Shown here: piece by piece, positions 44,633 through 53,655 of the stretch
Layout: every line of letters starts with the position of its first letter
Position numbering within the stretch: the stretch's first letter is position 1
Source: Granulosicoccus sp047634635
Lineage (GTDB): Bacteria > Pseudomonadota > Gammaproteobacteria > Granulosicoccales > Granulosicoccaceae
Reading direction: 5' to 3'
NCBI GenBank assembly: GCA_047634635.1
Contig: JBLIIE010000008.1
Location: 3,939-67,938 of the forward strand
Length of the DNA: 64,000 bases
The notes under the pieces: generated by a model
Databases searched by the model: none
Told to the model about the DNA's origin: nothing
The model's input: the letters and a program-made list of their open reading frames with translations, nothing else
Made by a program: the position numbers and the translations under genes

Positions 44633-45934
44633 ATGGATGGTGAAACGACAAAAATACCGCCTCGGCTGGGAATAATTATTTCCATGTTCCCGGAGTTGCA
44701 TGAAACGTTTATCTTGCGGGAATTAGTCGCCTTAGAGCGACGTGGAGTTGATTTTGATATTTACTCACTGCAATTTCCAAGAGATCCGATAACACTTGAT
44801 GATGCTATTCGTCTGTCGACAGAGAGAACACATTACTCGGCATTGTTCAATTTTCGCACGTTAGGCGCGTTCATTAAAACTGCCGTGCGTCATCCAATTC
44901 GTATTGCGGCGGCTATTGCCAAAGTCATCTACGTGGGGCGCGATCGGCCAAAAGAGGTTGTCAAGAATCTTGCGATTCTGCCACTGGCGTTGCATTTTGG
45001 TTACATGGGGTGGGAACGTGGTGTTCGTCATTGGCATGGACACTGGTCCAATATTCCCACCACTGCGTGCTGGTATCTGCAAAAAATTCACGGGGATAGC
45101 TGGTCAGCTGCAATTCATGGTGAAGATATATTTTCACCTAATCGCTTTTTAAGGCATAAGCTAGACGATGCTAGTTTCACCGTGGTGTGCAGTGGTTATT
45201 TTTGCAACCATTTAAAAACCCAACTTGGTCTTGATGCGCCAGAAGATGTGCATTTGAACTATCACGGACTTGACCCAAGAGTTATGAATCATGTCCCTGA
45301 TCGCCAGTTTCGTCAGCGCTTAGCTGAAGATCCCTTGTCACTCATCAGTATTGGCAGACTTGTGCCCACCAAAGGCCATGATGTACTTATAAAAGCCTGC
45401 GCGCAATTAGTGAAGGCTGGTCAGAAACTCCACTTACAATTAGTCGGATCAGGTCCTGATGAACAATTTCTCAAGGAGCTTGTGAGCAACGAGGGTCTAA
45501 TGGATCACGTGACGTTTACAGGTGCATTGCCGTTTGCAGATGTTCTGGATGGTTTAATGAATGCAGATTTGTTCTGTCTTGCACCGAGGCTTATTCCCGG
45601 TCATGCACCGGATGGAATTCCCAATGTTATTGCTGAAGCCATGGCGCTTCGCATACCCGTTGTTACTACAAGGGTAAGCGCCATTCCAGAACTTGTTAGT
45701 GATGGTGAGACAGGACGTCTTGTTGAGGTTGATGACATAGATGGTTTTGCAAAAGCTATTGCAAGTCTGGCCAAGCAGCCTGCAGAAGCACGCCGTTTGA
45801 GTGATGCCGCTGCATTACGGGTTGCAGAGCTGTTTAATCAGGAAAAAAATATTGATGAGTTGCTAACATTGTTTGGCACCTATGCACCAATAGCTTTACC
45901 TGACGCTTCAACCACTGTGATTCCACCCGGATGA
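44633..45934 (+). CDS. Glycosyltransferase family 4
   Basis: 433 residues with a GT-B fold. The N-terminal acceptor domain starts IIISMFPELHETFILRELVALERRG. The donor domain has LISIGRLVPTKGHDVLIKA, LQLVGSGPDEQFLKEL, VTFTGALPFADVLDGL and the E-x7-E region GIPNVIAEAMALRIPVVTTRVSAIPELV. These enzymes retain anomeric configuration and build exopolysaccharide or lipid-linked glycans on the cytoplasmic side. It overlaps the second glycosyltransferase by 4 nt (ATGA). Donor and acceptor are unknown. Confidence 0.9.
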   Translation: MDGETTKIPPRLGIIISMFPELHETFILRELVALERRGVDFDIYSLQFPRDPITLDDAIRLSTERTHYSALFNFRTLGAFIKTAVRHPIRIAAAIAKVIYVGRDRPKEVVKNLAILPLALHFGYMGWERGVRHWHGHWSNIPTTACWYLQKIHGDSWSAAIHGEDIFSPNRFLRHKLDDASFTVVCSGYFCNHLKTQLGLDAPEDVHLNYHGLDPRVMNHVPDRQFRQRLAEDPLSLISIGRLVPTKGHDVLIKACAQLVKAGQKLHLQLVGSGPDEQFLKELVSNEGLMDHVTFTGALPFADVLDGLMNADLFCLAPRLIPGHAPDGIPNVIAEAMALRIPVVTTRVSAIPELVSDGETGRLVEVDDIDGFAKAIASLAKQPAEARRLSDAAALRVAELFNQEKNIDELLTLFGTYAPIALPDASTTVIPPG

Positions 45935-47124
45935 ACACCCTTCACAGCACGATGCAGAAAAATCCATCCAAAATAATAGCCTTCACGATTGAAGAACTCA
46001 GCGTGGGTGGCGCTGAGAAAATGCTGGTTGCTATGGCGAACGACTTGGCTGTGATGGATTGGCAGGTTCATCTTGTCTGCCTCAAGGACGCTGGTGAACT
46101 TGCGGCAAACCTGGACGAACGTGTGCACCTTCGAGTGCTTAATAAAAAACCTGGAGCCGATTTTTTTCTATTATGGAAGCTCAATAGATGCCTGACTGAA
46201 ATCAATCCGATTTGTGTTAATAGTCACCTGTGTGTTGCCAATACCTGGACAAGGACTGCACTGGCGTTAAGTTCCATTCCAGTTGTGGCAACTGAGCATT
46301 CCAGAGACACCTGGAAGCCAGGGTACTATCGAAAAATTGATCGTATGCTGTCGTACTGTTCTGCAGCTCTGGTAGCTGTGTCAGGAGACACCGCTGACTT
46401 CTATGAAACTACGATAGGCGTTAAAAAATCACTGATACATGTAATTAACAACGGTGTAGATACTGAGGTTTACGCCAAGGGTGTAGGTGCCGCGTTACGC
46501 ACAGAATGGCTCGGCGAAATTATATACTCTGGTGAAGCTACACAATCTGAAAAATCAGAGGCTGGTAATCACGTTTTATTGGGAACAGTAGGGCGCATGA
46601 TAACGGCAAAGAATCACCAGCGGCTGCTCGATGCCCTGTATCGCTTGGTGCATGATAAAACACTTGAACATGTGCACATAAAGTTGGTATTTGTGGGGGA
46701 TGGGCCTGAGCGAAGTGCCGTCGAATCCTATGCTTTTGACCGTGGCTTAACCGATCACGTTATTTTTACAGGCACACGCCACGATATCCCTGATGTGCTC
46801 GAAGCTTTTGATGTTTTTGTTTTGTCATCTGACCGTGAAGGACACCCATTAACGGCGCTTGAGGCTCAGGCGGCAGGTACAAGTGTCGTTCTGACCGACG
46901 CGGGTGGCTCTGCGGACGCGATTGCGCGCTCTGGCAGCGACGTTGGTGGTGTATTAGTTGGCTGTAGCGATGAAGCTTTGGCCGAAGCTCTAAAAGAATT
47001 ATTGATCGAACCTGAAAAGCGTGAGGCCAGGGCACACTTTGGTCAACAGTTTGCATTGGCCAACTTCGACAAACGCCACATGGTTGCTCGTTACATAGAG
47101 TTGTTTGGAAGCGTCAGCCGCTAG
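45931..47124 (+). CDS. Glycosyltransferase family 4
   Basis: 397 residues, GT-B fold. EELSVGGAEKMLVAMANDLA is a typical acceptor-side GGAE loop, with VATEHSRDTW and VINNGVDTEVY in the middle. The donor domain has GTVGRMITAKNHQRLLDAL, LVFVGDGPERSAVESY, VIFTGTRHDIPDVLEAFDVFVLSSDREGHPLTALEAQAAG. Coupled to the previous GT by an ATGA overlap, so the two probably add successive sugars to one glycan. No flippase or polymerase gene lies nearby. Confidence 0.9.
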   Translation: MNTLHSTMQKNPSKIIAFTIEELSVGGAEKMLVAMANDLAVMDWQVHLVCLKDAGELAANLDERVHLRVLNKKPGADFFLLWKLNRCLTEINPICVNSHLCVANTWTRTALALSSIPVVATEHSRDTWKPGYYRKIDRMLSYCSAALVAVSGDTADFYETTIGVKKSLIHVINNGVDTEVYAKGVGAALRTEWLGEIIYSGEATQSEKSEAGNHVLLGTVGRMITAKNHQRLLDALYRLVHDKTLEHVHIKLVFVGDGPERSAVESYAFDRGLTDHVIFTGTRHDIPDVLEAFDVFVLSSDREGHPLTALEAQAAGTSVVLTDAGGSADAIARSGSDVGGVLVGCSDEALAEALKELLIEPEKREARAHFGQQFALANFDKRHMVARYIELFGSVSR

Positions 47125-47284
47125 CTGCGGCGGTTTGGGCTAATTTTTAGAGCCTACTATTTAGAAATTCTCCGTACCTGTCGTCTGTTTTCTATTGACA
47201 GCGACCCTCAATTCGGGACACGCTTGCGAGGTGAACTCGTTCGCACCCTAAGTTTGGGATATGACCACAATTGGAGAAACTACT

Positions 47285-48307
47285 GTGAAAACTCGTTTAA
47301 GCATTCTGAGTGTTTTAGCACTCGGAGCAAGCATGGCTACACCAGCTATTGCACAAGATGAAATTGGCGCCTGCCTCATCACTAAAACGGACACCAATCC
47401 GTTTTTCGTGAAGATGAAGGAAGGTGCTTCGGCCAAAGCTAAAGAGCTGGGCATCAAATTATCAACCTATGCAGGCAAGATTGATGGCGACCACGAAACT
47501 CAAGTACAAGCTATCGAAACTTGCATCGCTTCAGGCGCCAAAGGTATTTTACTGACAGCTTCAGATACCGCGGCTATCGTGCCGGTTGTACAGCAGGCAC
47601 GTGATGCCGGGCTTCTGGTTATCGCATTGGACACACCGCTCGAGCCTATTGATTCAGCCGACGCTACTTTCGCCACTGATAACTTCAAAGCGGGTGAGCT
47701 GATTGGTGCCTGGGCTGCTGGTCAGTTAGGCGACAAAGCTGCCGACGCAAAAATTGCCATGCTCGATCTTGCTGCTAGCCAGCCGTCAGTAGGTGTTTTG
47801 CGTGACCAGGGCTTCCTGCAAGGCTTTGGTATTGATCTGGTAGACCCAAATCGTTGGGGTGATGAAACTGATCCTCGCATTGTCGGTAACGAAATCACTG
47901 GCGGTAACGAAGAAGGTGGTCGTACGGCGATGGAATCCCTGATGATCCAGGAGCCGGGCATCAACGTTGTTTACACCATCAATGAGCCAGCAGCTGCGGG
48001 CGCATATGAAGCTCTGAAAGCCTTCGGTCGTGAAGACAAAGTGCTGATCGTATCTGTCGACGGTGGTTGCCCGGGTGTTGAAAACGTAAAAGATGGCGTT
48101 ATCGGCGCAACTTCACAACAGTATCCTTTGCTGATGGCTTCATTGGGCGTAGAAGCAATCGCTGCTTGGGCTGCCGATGGCACCAAGCCTGTACCAACTG
48201 AAGGATTAGAATTCTTCGACACAGGTGTATCACTGGTTACTGACATGCCTGTTGAAGGTGTTGAGTCTATTGACACTACTGAAGGTGCTGCTCGCTGCTG
48301 GGGTTAA
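47285..48307 (+). CDS. frcB: Sugar ABC transporter periplasmic binding protein (FrcB-like)
   Basis: 340 residues from GTG 47285, chosen because GGAG lies 8 nt upstream and the signal peptide (MKTRLSILSVLALGASMATPAIAQ) starts there. The mature protein has the periplasmic binding protein type 1 layout: CLITKTDTNPFFVKMKEGA, GAKGILLTASDTAAIVPVV, IALDTPL, TDNFKAGELIGAW, NVVYTINEPAAAGAYEAL. It closely resembles the fructose/ribose/mannose binding protein FrcB of rhizobia. It is followed by permease, ATPase and kinase genes, matching frcBCAK order. Confidence 0.88.
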   Translation: MKTRLSILSVLALGASMATPAIAQDEIGACLITKTDTNPFFVKMKEGASAKAKELGIKLSTYAGKIDGDHETQVQAIETCIASGAKGILLTASDTAAIVPVVQQARDAGLLVIALDTPLEPIDSADATFATDNFKAGELIGAWAAGQLGDKAADAKIAMLDLAASQPSVGVLRDQGFLQGFGIDLVDPNRWGDETDPRIVGNEITGGNEEGGRTAMESLMIQEPGINVVYTINEPAAAGAYEALKAFGREDKVLIVSVDGGCPGVENVKDGVIGATSQQYPLLMASLGVEAIAAWAADGTKPVPTEGLEFFDTGVSLVTDMPVEGVESIDTTEGAARCWG

Positions 48308-48360
48308 TTCCCAAGCTAGCGAATTAGGTATTTAGTTCGGTTAACCTTCGGGTCACGTTT

Positions 48361-48405
48361 TGAGGGCGGCTACGGTCGCCCTCATGCGTCGTATCAGCTG
48401 ATACG
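48361..48405 (+). promoter_or_regulatory. Intra-operon stem-loop plus 16-bp palindrome
   Basis: TGAGGGCG (48361-48368) pairs with CGCCCTCA (48377-48384), an 8-bp stem. Immediately after it is the perfect palindrome CGTATCAGCTGATACG (48390-48405). They lie between the binding protein gene and the permease gene, where such structures often protect the upstream mRNA or partly terminate it, giving excess binding protein. The palindrome could also be an operator. Role inferred from position. Confidence 0.5.
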
Positions 48406-48446
48406 TCGTGTATGGTGACCCTACTACAGCTGAGAATCATGCTGAT

Positions 48447-49481
48447 ATGAGCGACACTGCTGCAACTGAAAAAGTTGCCCAATTTGAAACCCGACGCGGA
48501 CCGCTACAGCACCTCCAGCATTTTCTGCATGGTGCGCCTGCAATGGTGCCGATCATTATACTTTTTGTTAGTGTTGCAGCCTTCGGGTTCATTGCTGGCG
48601 AACGTTTTTTCACAGCGTTCAACTTATCGCTGATTATCCAACAAGTCACGATCATAGGTTTTCTGGCCTGTGCTCAAACGCTAATTATTCTTACTGCCGG
48701 TATCGACTTGTCTGTCGCGGCTATCATGGTCTTGGCCTCAGTGGTTGCCGGGAAGTTCGCTGTGGTGCTCGGTGTGCCTGCTGCCGTTGCGATACCCGCA
48801 GGTTTTCTTATTGGGACCCTCTGCGGCATGATCAATGGCCTCCTTGTCACCATGTTACGGCTGCCTCCCTTTATCGTAACTCTGGGCACCTGGAACGTCT
48901 TTTTTGCGTTGAACATCTGGTATTCCGGCTCCCAATCTATTCGTAGTCAGGACATTGACAAGATTGCGCCTGCATTAAAATTCTTCGGTGAGCGCGTCTC
49001 AATGGGCGGTGCTGTGTTCACGTACGGATCATTTCTCATGGTGATCGTGTTCCTCGTGTTGTGGTTCATGCTCAATAACACGGCATGGGGCAGGCACGTC
49101 TATGCCGTTGGGGATGACAAGGAGGCTGCAGAGCTTGCCGGGATCCAGACCGACCGATTGCTGGTCTCTGTTTATGCGTTGGCAGGCTTTATCTGTGGCG
49201 TCGGTGCCTGGGTGTCCATAGGTCGCGTTGGTTCTGTCAGTCCTCAAAGCTTTTACGATGCGAATCTGGACTCCATTACCGCGGTGGTTATTGGCGGCAC
49301 ATCGCTATTTGGTGGGCGTGGTTCAATATTGGGTGCTTTGTTTGGGGCACTGATTGTGGGTGTCTTCAGTTCGGGATTGAAAATTGCCGGTGTTGATGTG
49401 CTTTGGCAACGTTTTGCTATTGGTTGCCTCATTATTCTTGCAGTGGGAATCGATCAATGGATTCGTCGGGTGTCCTCATGA
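48447..49481 (+). CDS. frcC: Sugar ABC transporter permease (FrcC-like)
   Basis: 344 residues from ATG 48447; a GTG at 48408 in frame would add 13 residues. A multi-span inner membrane protein with the sugar-permease blocks FLACAQTLIILTAGIDLSVAAIMVLASV, LPPFIVTLGTWNVFFALN, YAVGDDKEAAELAGIQTDRLLVSVY and VVIGGTSLFGGRGSILGALFGALIVGVFSSGL. It forms the channel of the importer with the FrcB- and FrcA-like proteins. The stop overlaps the ATPase start (ATGA). Confidence 0.9.
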   Translation: MSDTAATEKVAQFETRRGPLQHLQHFLHGAPAMVPIIILFVSVAAFGFIAGERFFTAFNLSLIIQQVTIIGFLACAQTLIILTAGIDLSVAAIMVLASVVAGKFAVVLGVPAAVAIPAGFLIGTLCGMINGLLVTMLRLPPFIVTLGTWNVFFALNIWYSGSQSIRSQDIDKIAPALKFFGERVSMGGAVFTYGSFLMVIVFLVLWFMLNNTAWGRHVYAVGDDKEAAELAGIQTDRLLVSVYALAGFICGVGAWVSIGRVGSVSPQSFYDANLDSITAVVIGGTSLFGGRGSILGALFGALIVGVFSSGLKIAGVDVLWQRFAIGCLIILAVGIDQWIRRVSS

Positions 49482-50260
49482 GTGAACCAGAAATTGTTTT
49501 ACAAGCACGCGGCCTGGTCAAACGTTTCGGGCGCGTTGTTGCTCTAGATAACGCCGACTTTGACTTACGCGCTGGGGAAATCTTGGCCGTTATCGGTGAT
49601 AACGGCGCAGGAAAATCCACCATGATAAAAGCCATATCTGGTGCTGTTTTACCAGATGCTGGTGAGATCACCCTTGATGGCGAGCCAGTTATGTTCAAGT
49701 CGCCCATGCAGGCGCGTGATGCTGGTATTGAAACTGTTTACCAAAACCTTGCACTTTCACCCGCATTGTCCATTGCGGACAATATGTTTTTAGGGCGCGA
49801 GATTCGTAAAAAATCCGGCATCGGTAAATGGATGCGCATGCTGGATCGAAAGGCCATGGAAGATCAAGCTCGCGAAAAGCTCACTGAACTTGGGCTTATG
49901 ACTATCCAGAATATTTCTCAGGCTGTGGAGACCCTTTCAGGAGGGCAGCGGCAGGGTGTTGCTGTGGCAAGAGCTGCAGCATTTGGTTCACGCGTCATTA
50001 TCATGGATGAGCCGACGGCTGCGCTAGGAGTGAAGGAGTCCCGGCGCGTACTCGAACTCATTCAGGATGTCCGCAGCAGAGGTATACCGATAGTACTTAT
50101 CTCGCACAACATGCCGCATGTTTTCGAAGTGGCTGACCGAATTCACATTCACAGGCTAGGTAGGCGTTTATGCGTAATCCAGCCCAAGGATCACAGCATG
50201 TCAGACGCTGTGGCGTTTATGACCGGTGCCATCGAACCGCCTGAAATTGAAACCACGTGA
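49478..50260 (+). CDS. frcA: Sugar ABC transporter ATP-binding protein (FrcA-like)
   Basis: 260 residues from the ATG overlapping the permease stop. Walker A is GDNGAGKST (residues 40-48), the signature LSGGQRQGVAVARA, Walker B VIIMDEPTAALG, and the H-loop SHNMPH. It is a single-domain ATPase, as in FrcA, not the duplicated form of RbsA. Its end overlaps the kinase gene by 4 nt (GTGA). Confidence 0.92.
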   Translation: MSEPEIVLQARGLVKRFGRVVALDNADFDLRAGEILAVIGDNGAGKSTMIKAISGAVLPDAGEITLDGEPVMFKSPMQARDAGIETVYQNLALSPALSIADNMFLGREIRKKSGIGKWMRMLDRKAMEDQAREKLTELGLMTIQNISQAVETLSGGQRQGVAVARAAAFGSRVIIMDEPTAALGVKESRRVLELIQDVRSRGIPIVLISHNMPHVFEVADRIHIHRLGRRLCVIQPKDHSMSDAVAFMTGAIEPPEIETT

Positions 50261-50982
50261 CAAGCGGTACTGACGATGAGGGTCCAGGCACCCATTCGAG
50301 TGTTGCTGAGTTGGCTCCACGAGGACAGTATCTGGATTCTCTAGCGCTAATTGCCGACTGCGTTTTGGCTTTAAGAGCCAATTCTGCTGTCGGAACACGC
50401 GTATTGATCGGTATTGCAGGTGCTCCGGGTTCGGGAAAGTCAACGTTGGCGACAAGTCTGGTTGAGTTGTTGAATGGAAGACTCGCCGCTCAGGGTGAAT
50501 CAGCCGTTGTCGTTCCGATGGACGGTTTTCATCTGGACAATAACGTGCTCGATATTCACGGGACACGGGATGGTAAAGGATCGCCGCCAACCTTCGATGT
50601 TGCCGGGTTTGTTAGTCTGCTGAGTCGGCTATCAGAAAAATCTGAGCAAAGCGTCTATGTGCCTGTATTTGATCGCACCGCAGATATGACCCGAAATGCT
50701 GCCCAGGAGATAACCGAACAACACAGTATTGCCGTGGTGGAAGGCAATTACCTGTTGCTGGACAGACCAGTTTGGCGCGAAATCACCGCAATGCTTGACT
50801 GTAGTATGATGCTTGAAGTACCGATATCCACACTAGAGACGCGGCTCATACAACGATGGGTGGATCATGGACACAGCCTAGAAGAGGCGCGAGCCTGGGC
50901 ATTATCCAACGACATACCCAATGCACATTTGGTTCTGAAGGAATCAATCGCTGCAGACCTCTACTACAAGAGCGTGCGATAA
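50257..50982 (+). CDS. frcK: FrcK-like P-loop kinase
   Basis: 241 residues from a GTG start overlapping the ATPase stop. P-loop GAPGSGKST at residues 55-63. VVPMDGFHLDNNVLD and VVEGNYLLLDRPVW are uridine/pantothenate kinase-like blocks, and LIQRWVDHGHSLEEARAWALSNDIPNA is the lid and acceptor region. In Sinorhizobium, frcK is the fourth gene of the fructose transport operon and is proposed to phosphorylate the imported sugar. The identical order here supports the name; the substrate is inferred. Confidence 0.85.
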   Translation: MTSGTDDEGPGTHSSVAELAPRGQYLDSLALIADCVLALRANSAVGTRVLIGIAGAPGSGKSTLATSLVELLNGRLAAQGESAVVVPMDGFHLDNNVLDIHGTRDGKGSPPTFDVAGFVSLLSRLSEKSEQSVYVPVFDRTADMTRNAAQEITEQHSIAVVEGNYLLLDRPVWREITAMLDCSMMLEVPISTLETRLIQRWVDHGHSLEEARAWALSNDIPNAHLVLKESIAADLYYKSVR

Positions 50983-51009
50983 TAGGCTAACTTTGATTGT
51001 GGAGATGGC

Positions 51010-51684
51010 ATGAGTTCATCGACAAATTTGCCTGAAAATACTAACTCGGCGAGTTATAAAGCGACTAATTCGGGCATGAGATGGAACGACCTGTCCGAAA
51101 GTTCAACGGGACAGGATTCGGACCCGGGTTCGGTCCCGGGTTCGGTCCCGGGTTCGGTCCCGGGTTCGGCGGTGGACTCAGGCTGTAACTCTAGCCCTAG
51201 CGAAGGCCCTGAAACTATGCTTATCGGCTGGCGTGAGTGGGTTAGTCTGCCGCAATTAGGTTTGCCTGCAATCAAAGCAAAAATAGACACGGGTGCCCGA
51301 ACGTCAGCGATTCACGCCTTTGATATTCAGCAAATAAAGAAAAATGGTGGCCAGGATTGGTTAGCATTCAGTGTTCAGCCCGTGCAGAGAAATGTCAGCA
51401 TAGTCTGCCGTTGTGAAGCTCAACTGATCGATGTTCGCCGGGTAACTGACTCCGGAGGCCATGCGGGTGATCGGTTCTTCATTGAAACCGAGCTGAAGAT
51501 AGGCTCACACACACGCACTATCGAAATGACGTTATCCCAGCGCACCGATATGCTGTTTCGTATGTTGTTGGGCAGAACCGCCATGGTGCCAGGAATTCAG
51601 GTAGAGCCTTCCTTATCGTTTTCATTGGGAAGAATGTCTGCGCGCACTTTGTATGCTGGTATTACCGAAGGAGTTGTTCCATGA
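51010..51684 (+). CDS. rimB: RimB-like retropepsin-type aspartic protease
   Basis: 224 residues. The domain from residue ~70 (IGWREWVSLPQLGLPAIKAKIDTGARTSAIHAFDI) carries Asp93-Thr-Gly-Ala, the active-site turn of retropepsins, and the family later shown in Pseudomonas to be RimB, formerly called ATP-dependent zinc protease. LGRTAMVPGIQVEPSLSF closes the domain. The N-terminal ~70 residues are disordered-looking and Ser-rich, with three perfect Gly-Ser-Val-Pro repeats. ATGA overlap with rimK indicates they act together on S6 glutamylation. Confidence 0.88.
   Translation: MSSSTNLPENTNSASYKATNSGMRWNDLSESSTGQDSDPGSVPGSVPGSVPGSAVDSGCNSSPSEGPETMLIGWREWVSLPQLGLPAIKAKIDTGARTSAIHAFDIQQIKKNGGQDWLAFSVQPVQRNVSIVCRCEAQLIDVRRVTDSGGHAGDRFFIETELKIGSHTRTIEMTLSQRTDMLFRMLLGRTAMVPGIQVEPSLSFSLGRMSARTLYAGITEGVVP
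51124..51171 (+). repeat. 12-nt tandem repeat encoding Pro-Gly-Ser-Val
   Basis: Three perfect copies of CCGGGTTCGGTC followed by one imperfect copy (ending CG), in frame in the N-terminal linker of the rimB-like gene. GC-rich compared with its surroundings. Confidence 0.93.
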
Positions 51685-52589
51685 AAATTGCGATTTTGTC
51701 GCGTAATCGTCGACTATATTCAACGCGTCGTCTGATCGAAGCTGCTGAAGCTCGTGGCCATGAAGTTCAGGTTATTGATGTATTGCGTTGTTATATGAAC
51801 ATCGTTTCTCGTAAACCGAGCGTGCATCTGGAAGGTGAACAGCTGATAGGAATTGATGCCGTTATCCCACGTATTGGGGCGTCGGTAACAGCATACGGCA
51901 CATCTGTATTACGGCAGTTCGAAATGATGGGTATCTATACCTTAATTGAATCAGTGGCGTTGGCGCGATCTCGTGACAAATTACGCTCACTGCAACTGCT
52001 GTCTCGCAAAGACGTCGGTTTACCGGTTACAGGTTTTGCCAACAAGCCAGGTGATAGTAAAGACGTCATCAAAATGGTGGGTGGAGCACCTGTGGTGATA
52101 AAGCTCTTGGAAGGCACTCAAGGCATTGGTGTCGTGCTGGCAGAAACCACTAAGGCGGCAGAGTCAGTTATCGAGGCGTTCATGGGGTTACAGGCCAACA
52201 TACTGGTGCAGGAATTTATCAAGGAAGCCGGCGGTGCTGACGTGCGTTGTCTTGTGGTTGGAGGGAAGGTAGTTGCAGCCATGAAACGCCAAGCTGCTGA
52301 GGGTGAATTCCGATCCAACTTGCACAGAGGTGGCTCTGCCAGCCTAGTAAAAATCACTCCGGAGGAGCGTGCCACCGCAGTCAATGCTGCGAAGACTCTG
52401 GGCTTGTCAGTAGCCGGTGTTGATTTATTGCGATCCGCTCGTGGTCCATTAGTTATGGAAGTAAATTCGTCTCCAGGGCTAGAAGGAATAGAGACAGCTA
52501 GTGGTAAGGATGTCGCTGGAATTATTATCGAACACTTGGAAAAAAATGCGCGCCCTGGAAACACCAAGACACGGGGCTCGAAGGGATAA
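51681..52589 (+). CDS. rimK: Ribosomal protein S6 L-glutamate ligase RimK
   Basis: 302 residues, the expected size. RimK is an ATP-grasp ligase that adds Glu residues to the C-terminus of ribosomal protein S6. N-terminal KIAILSRNRRLYSTRRLIEAAEARGHEVQVID and AVIPRIGASVTAYGTSVLRQFEMMG are classic RimK. The ATP-grasp domain has PVVIKLLEGTQGIGVVLAET, LVQEFIKEAGGADVRCLVVGGKVVAAMKR, and the metal site VMEVNSSPGLEGIE. Co-transcribed with the RimB-like protease and probably the M14-type enzyme downstream. Confidence 0.96.
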   Translation: MKIAILSRNRRLYSTRRLIEAAEARGHEVQVIDVLRCYMNIVSRKPSVHLEGEQLIGIDAVIPRIGASVTAYGTSVLRQFEMMGIYTLIESVALARSRDKLRSLQLLSRKDVGLPVTGFANKPGDSKDVIKMVGGAPVVIKLLEGTQGIGVVLAETTKAAESVIEAFMGLQANILVQEFIKEAGGADVRCLVVGGKVVAAMKRQAAEGEFRSNLHRGGSASLVKITPEERATAVNAAKTLGLSVAGVDLLRSARGPLVMEVNSSPGLEGIETASGKDVAGIIIEHLEKNARPGNTKTRGSKG

Positions 52590-52611
52590 GTCTTATTAGG
52601 TATCGAATTTC

Positions 52612-53655
52612 ATGGCAAGAGAGTTAGTTAAAAACAAGCCAATTACGATTGGTGGTGTGACCATTGAACCGGGTGATCGTCGGTACGTGGATTTATCGAT
52701 ACCACCGCTCTACACACACACATCGGTAGAGATGCCAGTGCACGTTATCAATGGCAAACATACGGGCCCCATCATATTCGTCACTGCAGCTATCCACGGA
52801 GATGAAATCAATGGCATTGAGATCATCAGGCGTTTGTTGGCCACTAAGGCACTGAACAGAATGTCGGGGACTTTGATAGCCGTGCCTGTGGTGAATGTTT
52901 ATGGGTTTGTATCTCAATCCCGGTACCTTCCAGATAGACGTGATTTGAATCGTTCGTTTCCAGGCTCAGGGCAGGGCTCAATGGCGGCGCGATTGGCTGA
53001 TACTTTGATGAGAGAAATCGTTCTGAAGTGTACGCACGGTATCGATTTACACACTGCTGCAGAAGGGCGAGCCAACCTTCCACAAATTAGGGTAGATCTG
53101 GAAGAAAACCCGGAAATGCTGGAATTAGCCAAGGCTTTTGGCCCGCCAATCCTGCTGGACTCTGCAACACGCAGCGGCACGTTGCGAGATGCTGCAGGCC
53201 ACTTACCCGTGCTGTTGTACGAAGCCGGTGAAGCTCTGCGCTTCGATGAAGTTGCTATTCGAGCAGGCTTGCAAGGTATTTTACGGGTGATGCGTCATTT
53301 GCACATGTTACCTGCTAGCAAAACGGTTGAGCGCAGCAATAAAACCTGGATTGCCAACAATAGCGTCTGGGTGAGAGCACCGCAAAGTGGCATCTTACGA
53401 TCACGGTTACCGTTGGGCGGCATTGTCGAGAAAGACATGGTGCTGGGGTATATTTCTGATCCATTTGGAGAAGCAGAACAGCCTGTTATCAGTCCGGTGT
53501 CTGGTGTGTTGATTGGTATTACCAAGCTTCCATTAGTACACGAAGGTGAAGCTTTGTATCACGTGGCAACAACTGAATCGACGTATTCTGCTGGCCGTGT
53601 TGTCGACGAATTTCATATTGAATACGAACAACCTGTTATCAAGCGACTGAAGTAA
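52612..53655 (+). CDS. Succinylglutamate desuccinylase/aspartoacylase-family zinc hydrolase
   Basis: 347 residues, M14-like. Zinc ligands are His62 and Glu65 (AAIHGDEINGIE) and His147 (GIDLHTAAEGR). Arg109/Arg110 with LNRSFPG contact the substrate carboxylate in relatives. The C-terminal ~100 residues (VRAPQSGILRSRLPLGGIVEKDMVLGYISDPFGE) form a lipoyl-like beta barrel. Members next to rimK are common; deacylation or removal of a Glu-type modification is a reasonable guess, but the substrate is not known. It overlaps the aldo/keto reductase start by 1 nt. Confidence 0.85.
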   Translation: MARELVKNKPITIGGVTIEPGDRRYVDLSIPPLYTHTSVEMPVHVINGKHTGPIIFVTAAIHGDEINGIEIIRRLLATKALNRMSGTLIAVPVVNVYGFVSQSRYLPDRRDLNRSFPGSGQGSMAARLADTLMREIVLKCTHGIDLHTAAEGRANLPQIRVDLEENPEMLELAKAFGPPILLDSATRSGTLRDAAGHLPVLLYEAGEALRFDEVAIRAGLQGILRVMRHLHMLPASKTVERSNKTWIANNSVWVRAPQSGILRSRLPLGGIVEKDMVLGYISDPFGEAEQPVISPVSGVLIGITKLPLVHEGEALYHVATTESTYSAGRVVDEFHIEYEQPVIKRLK

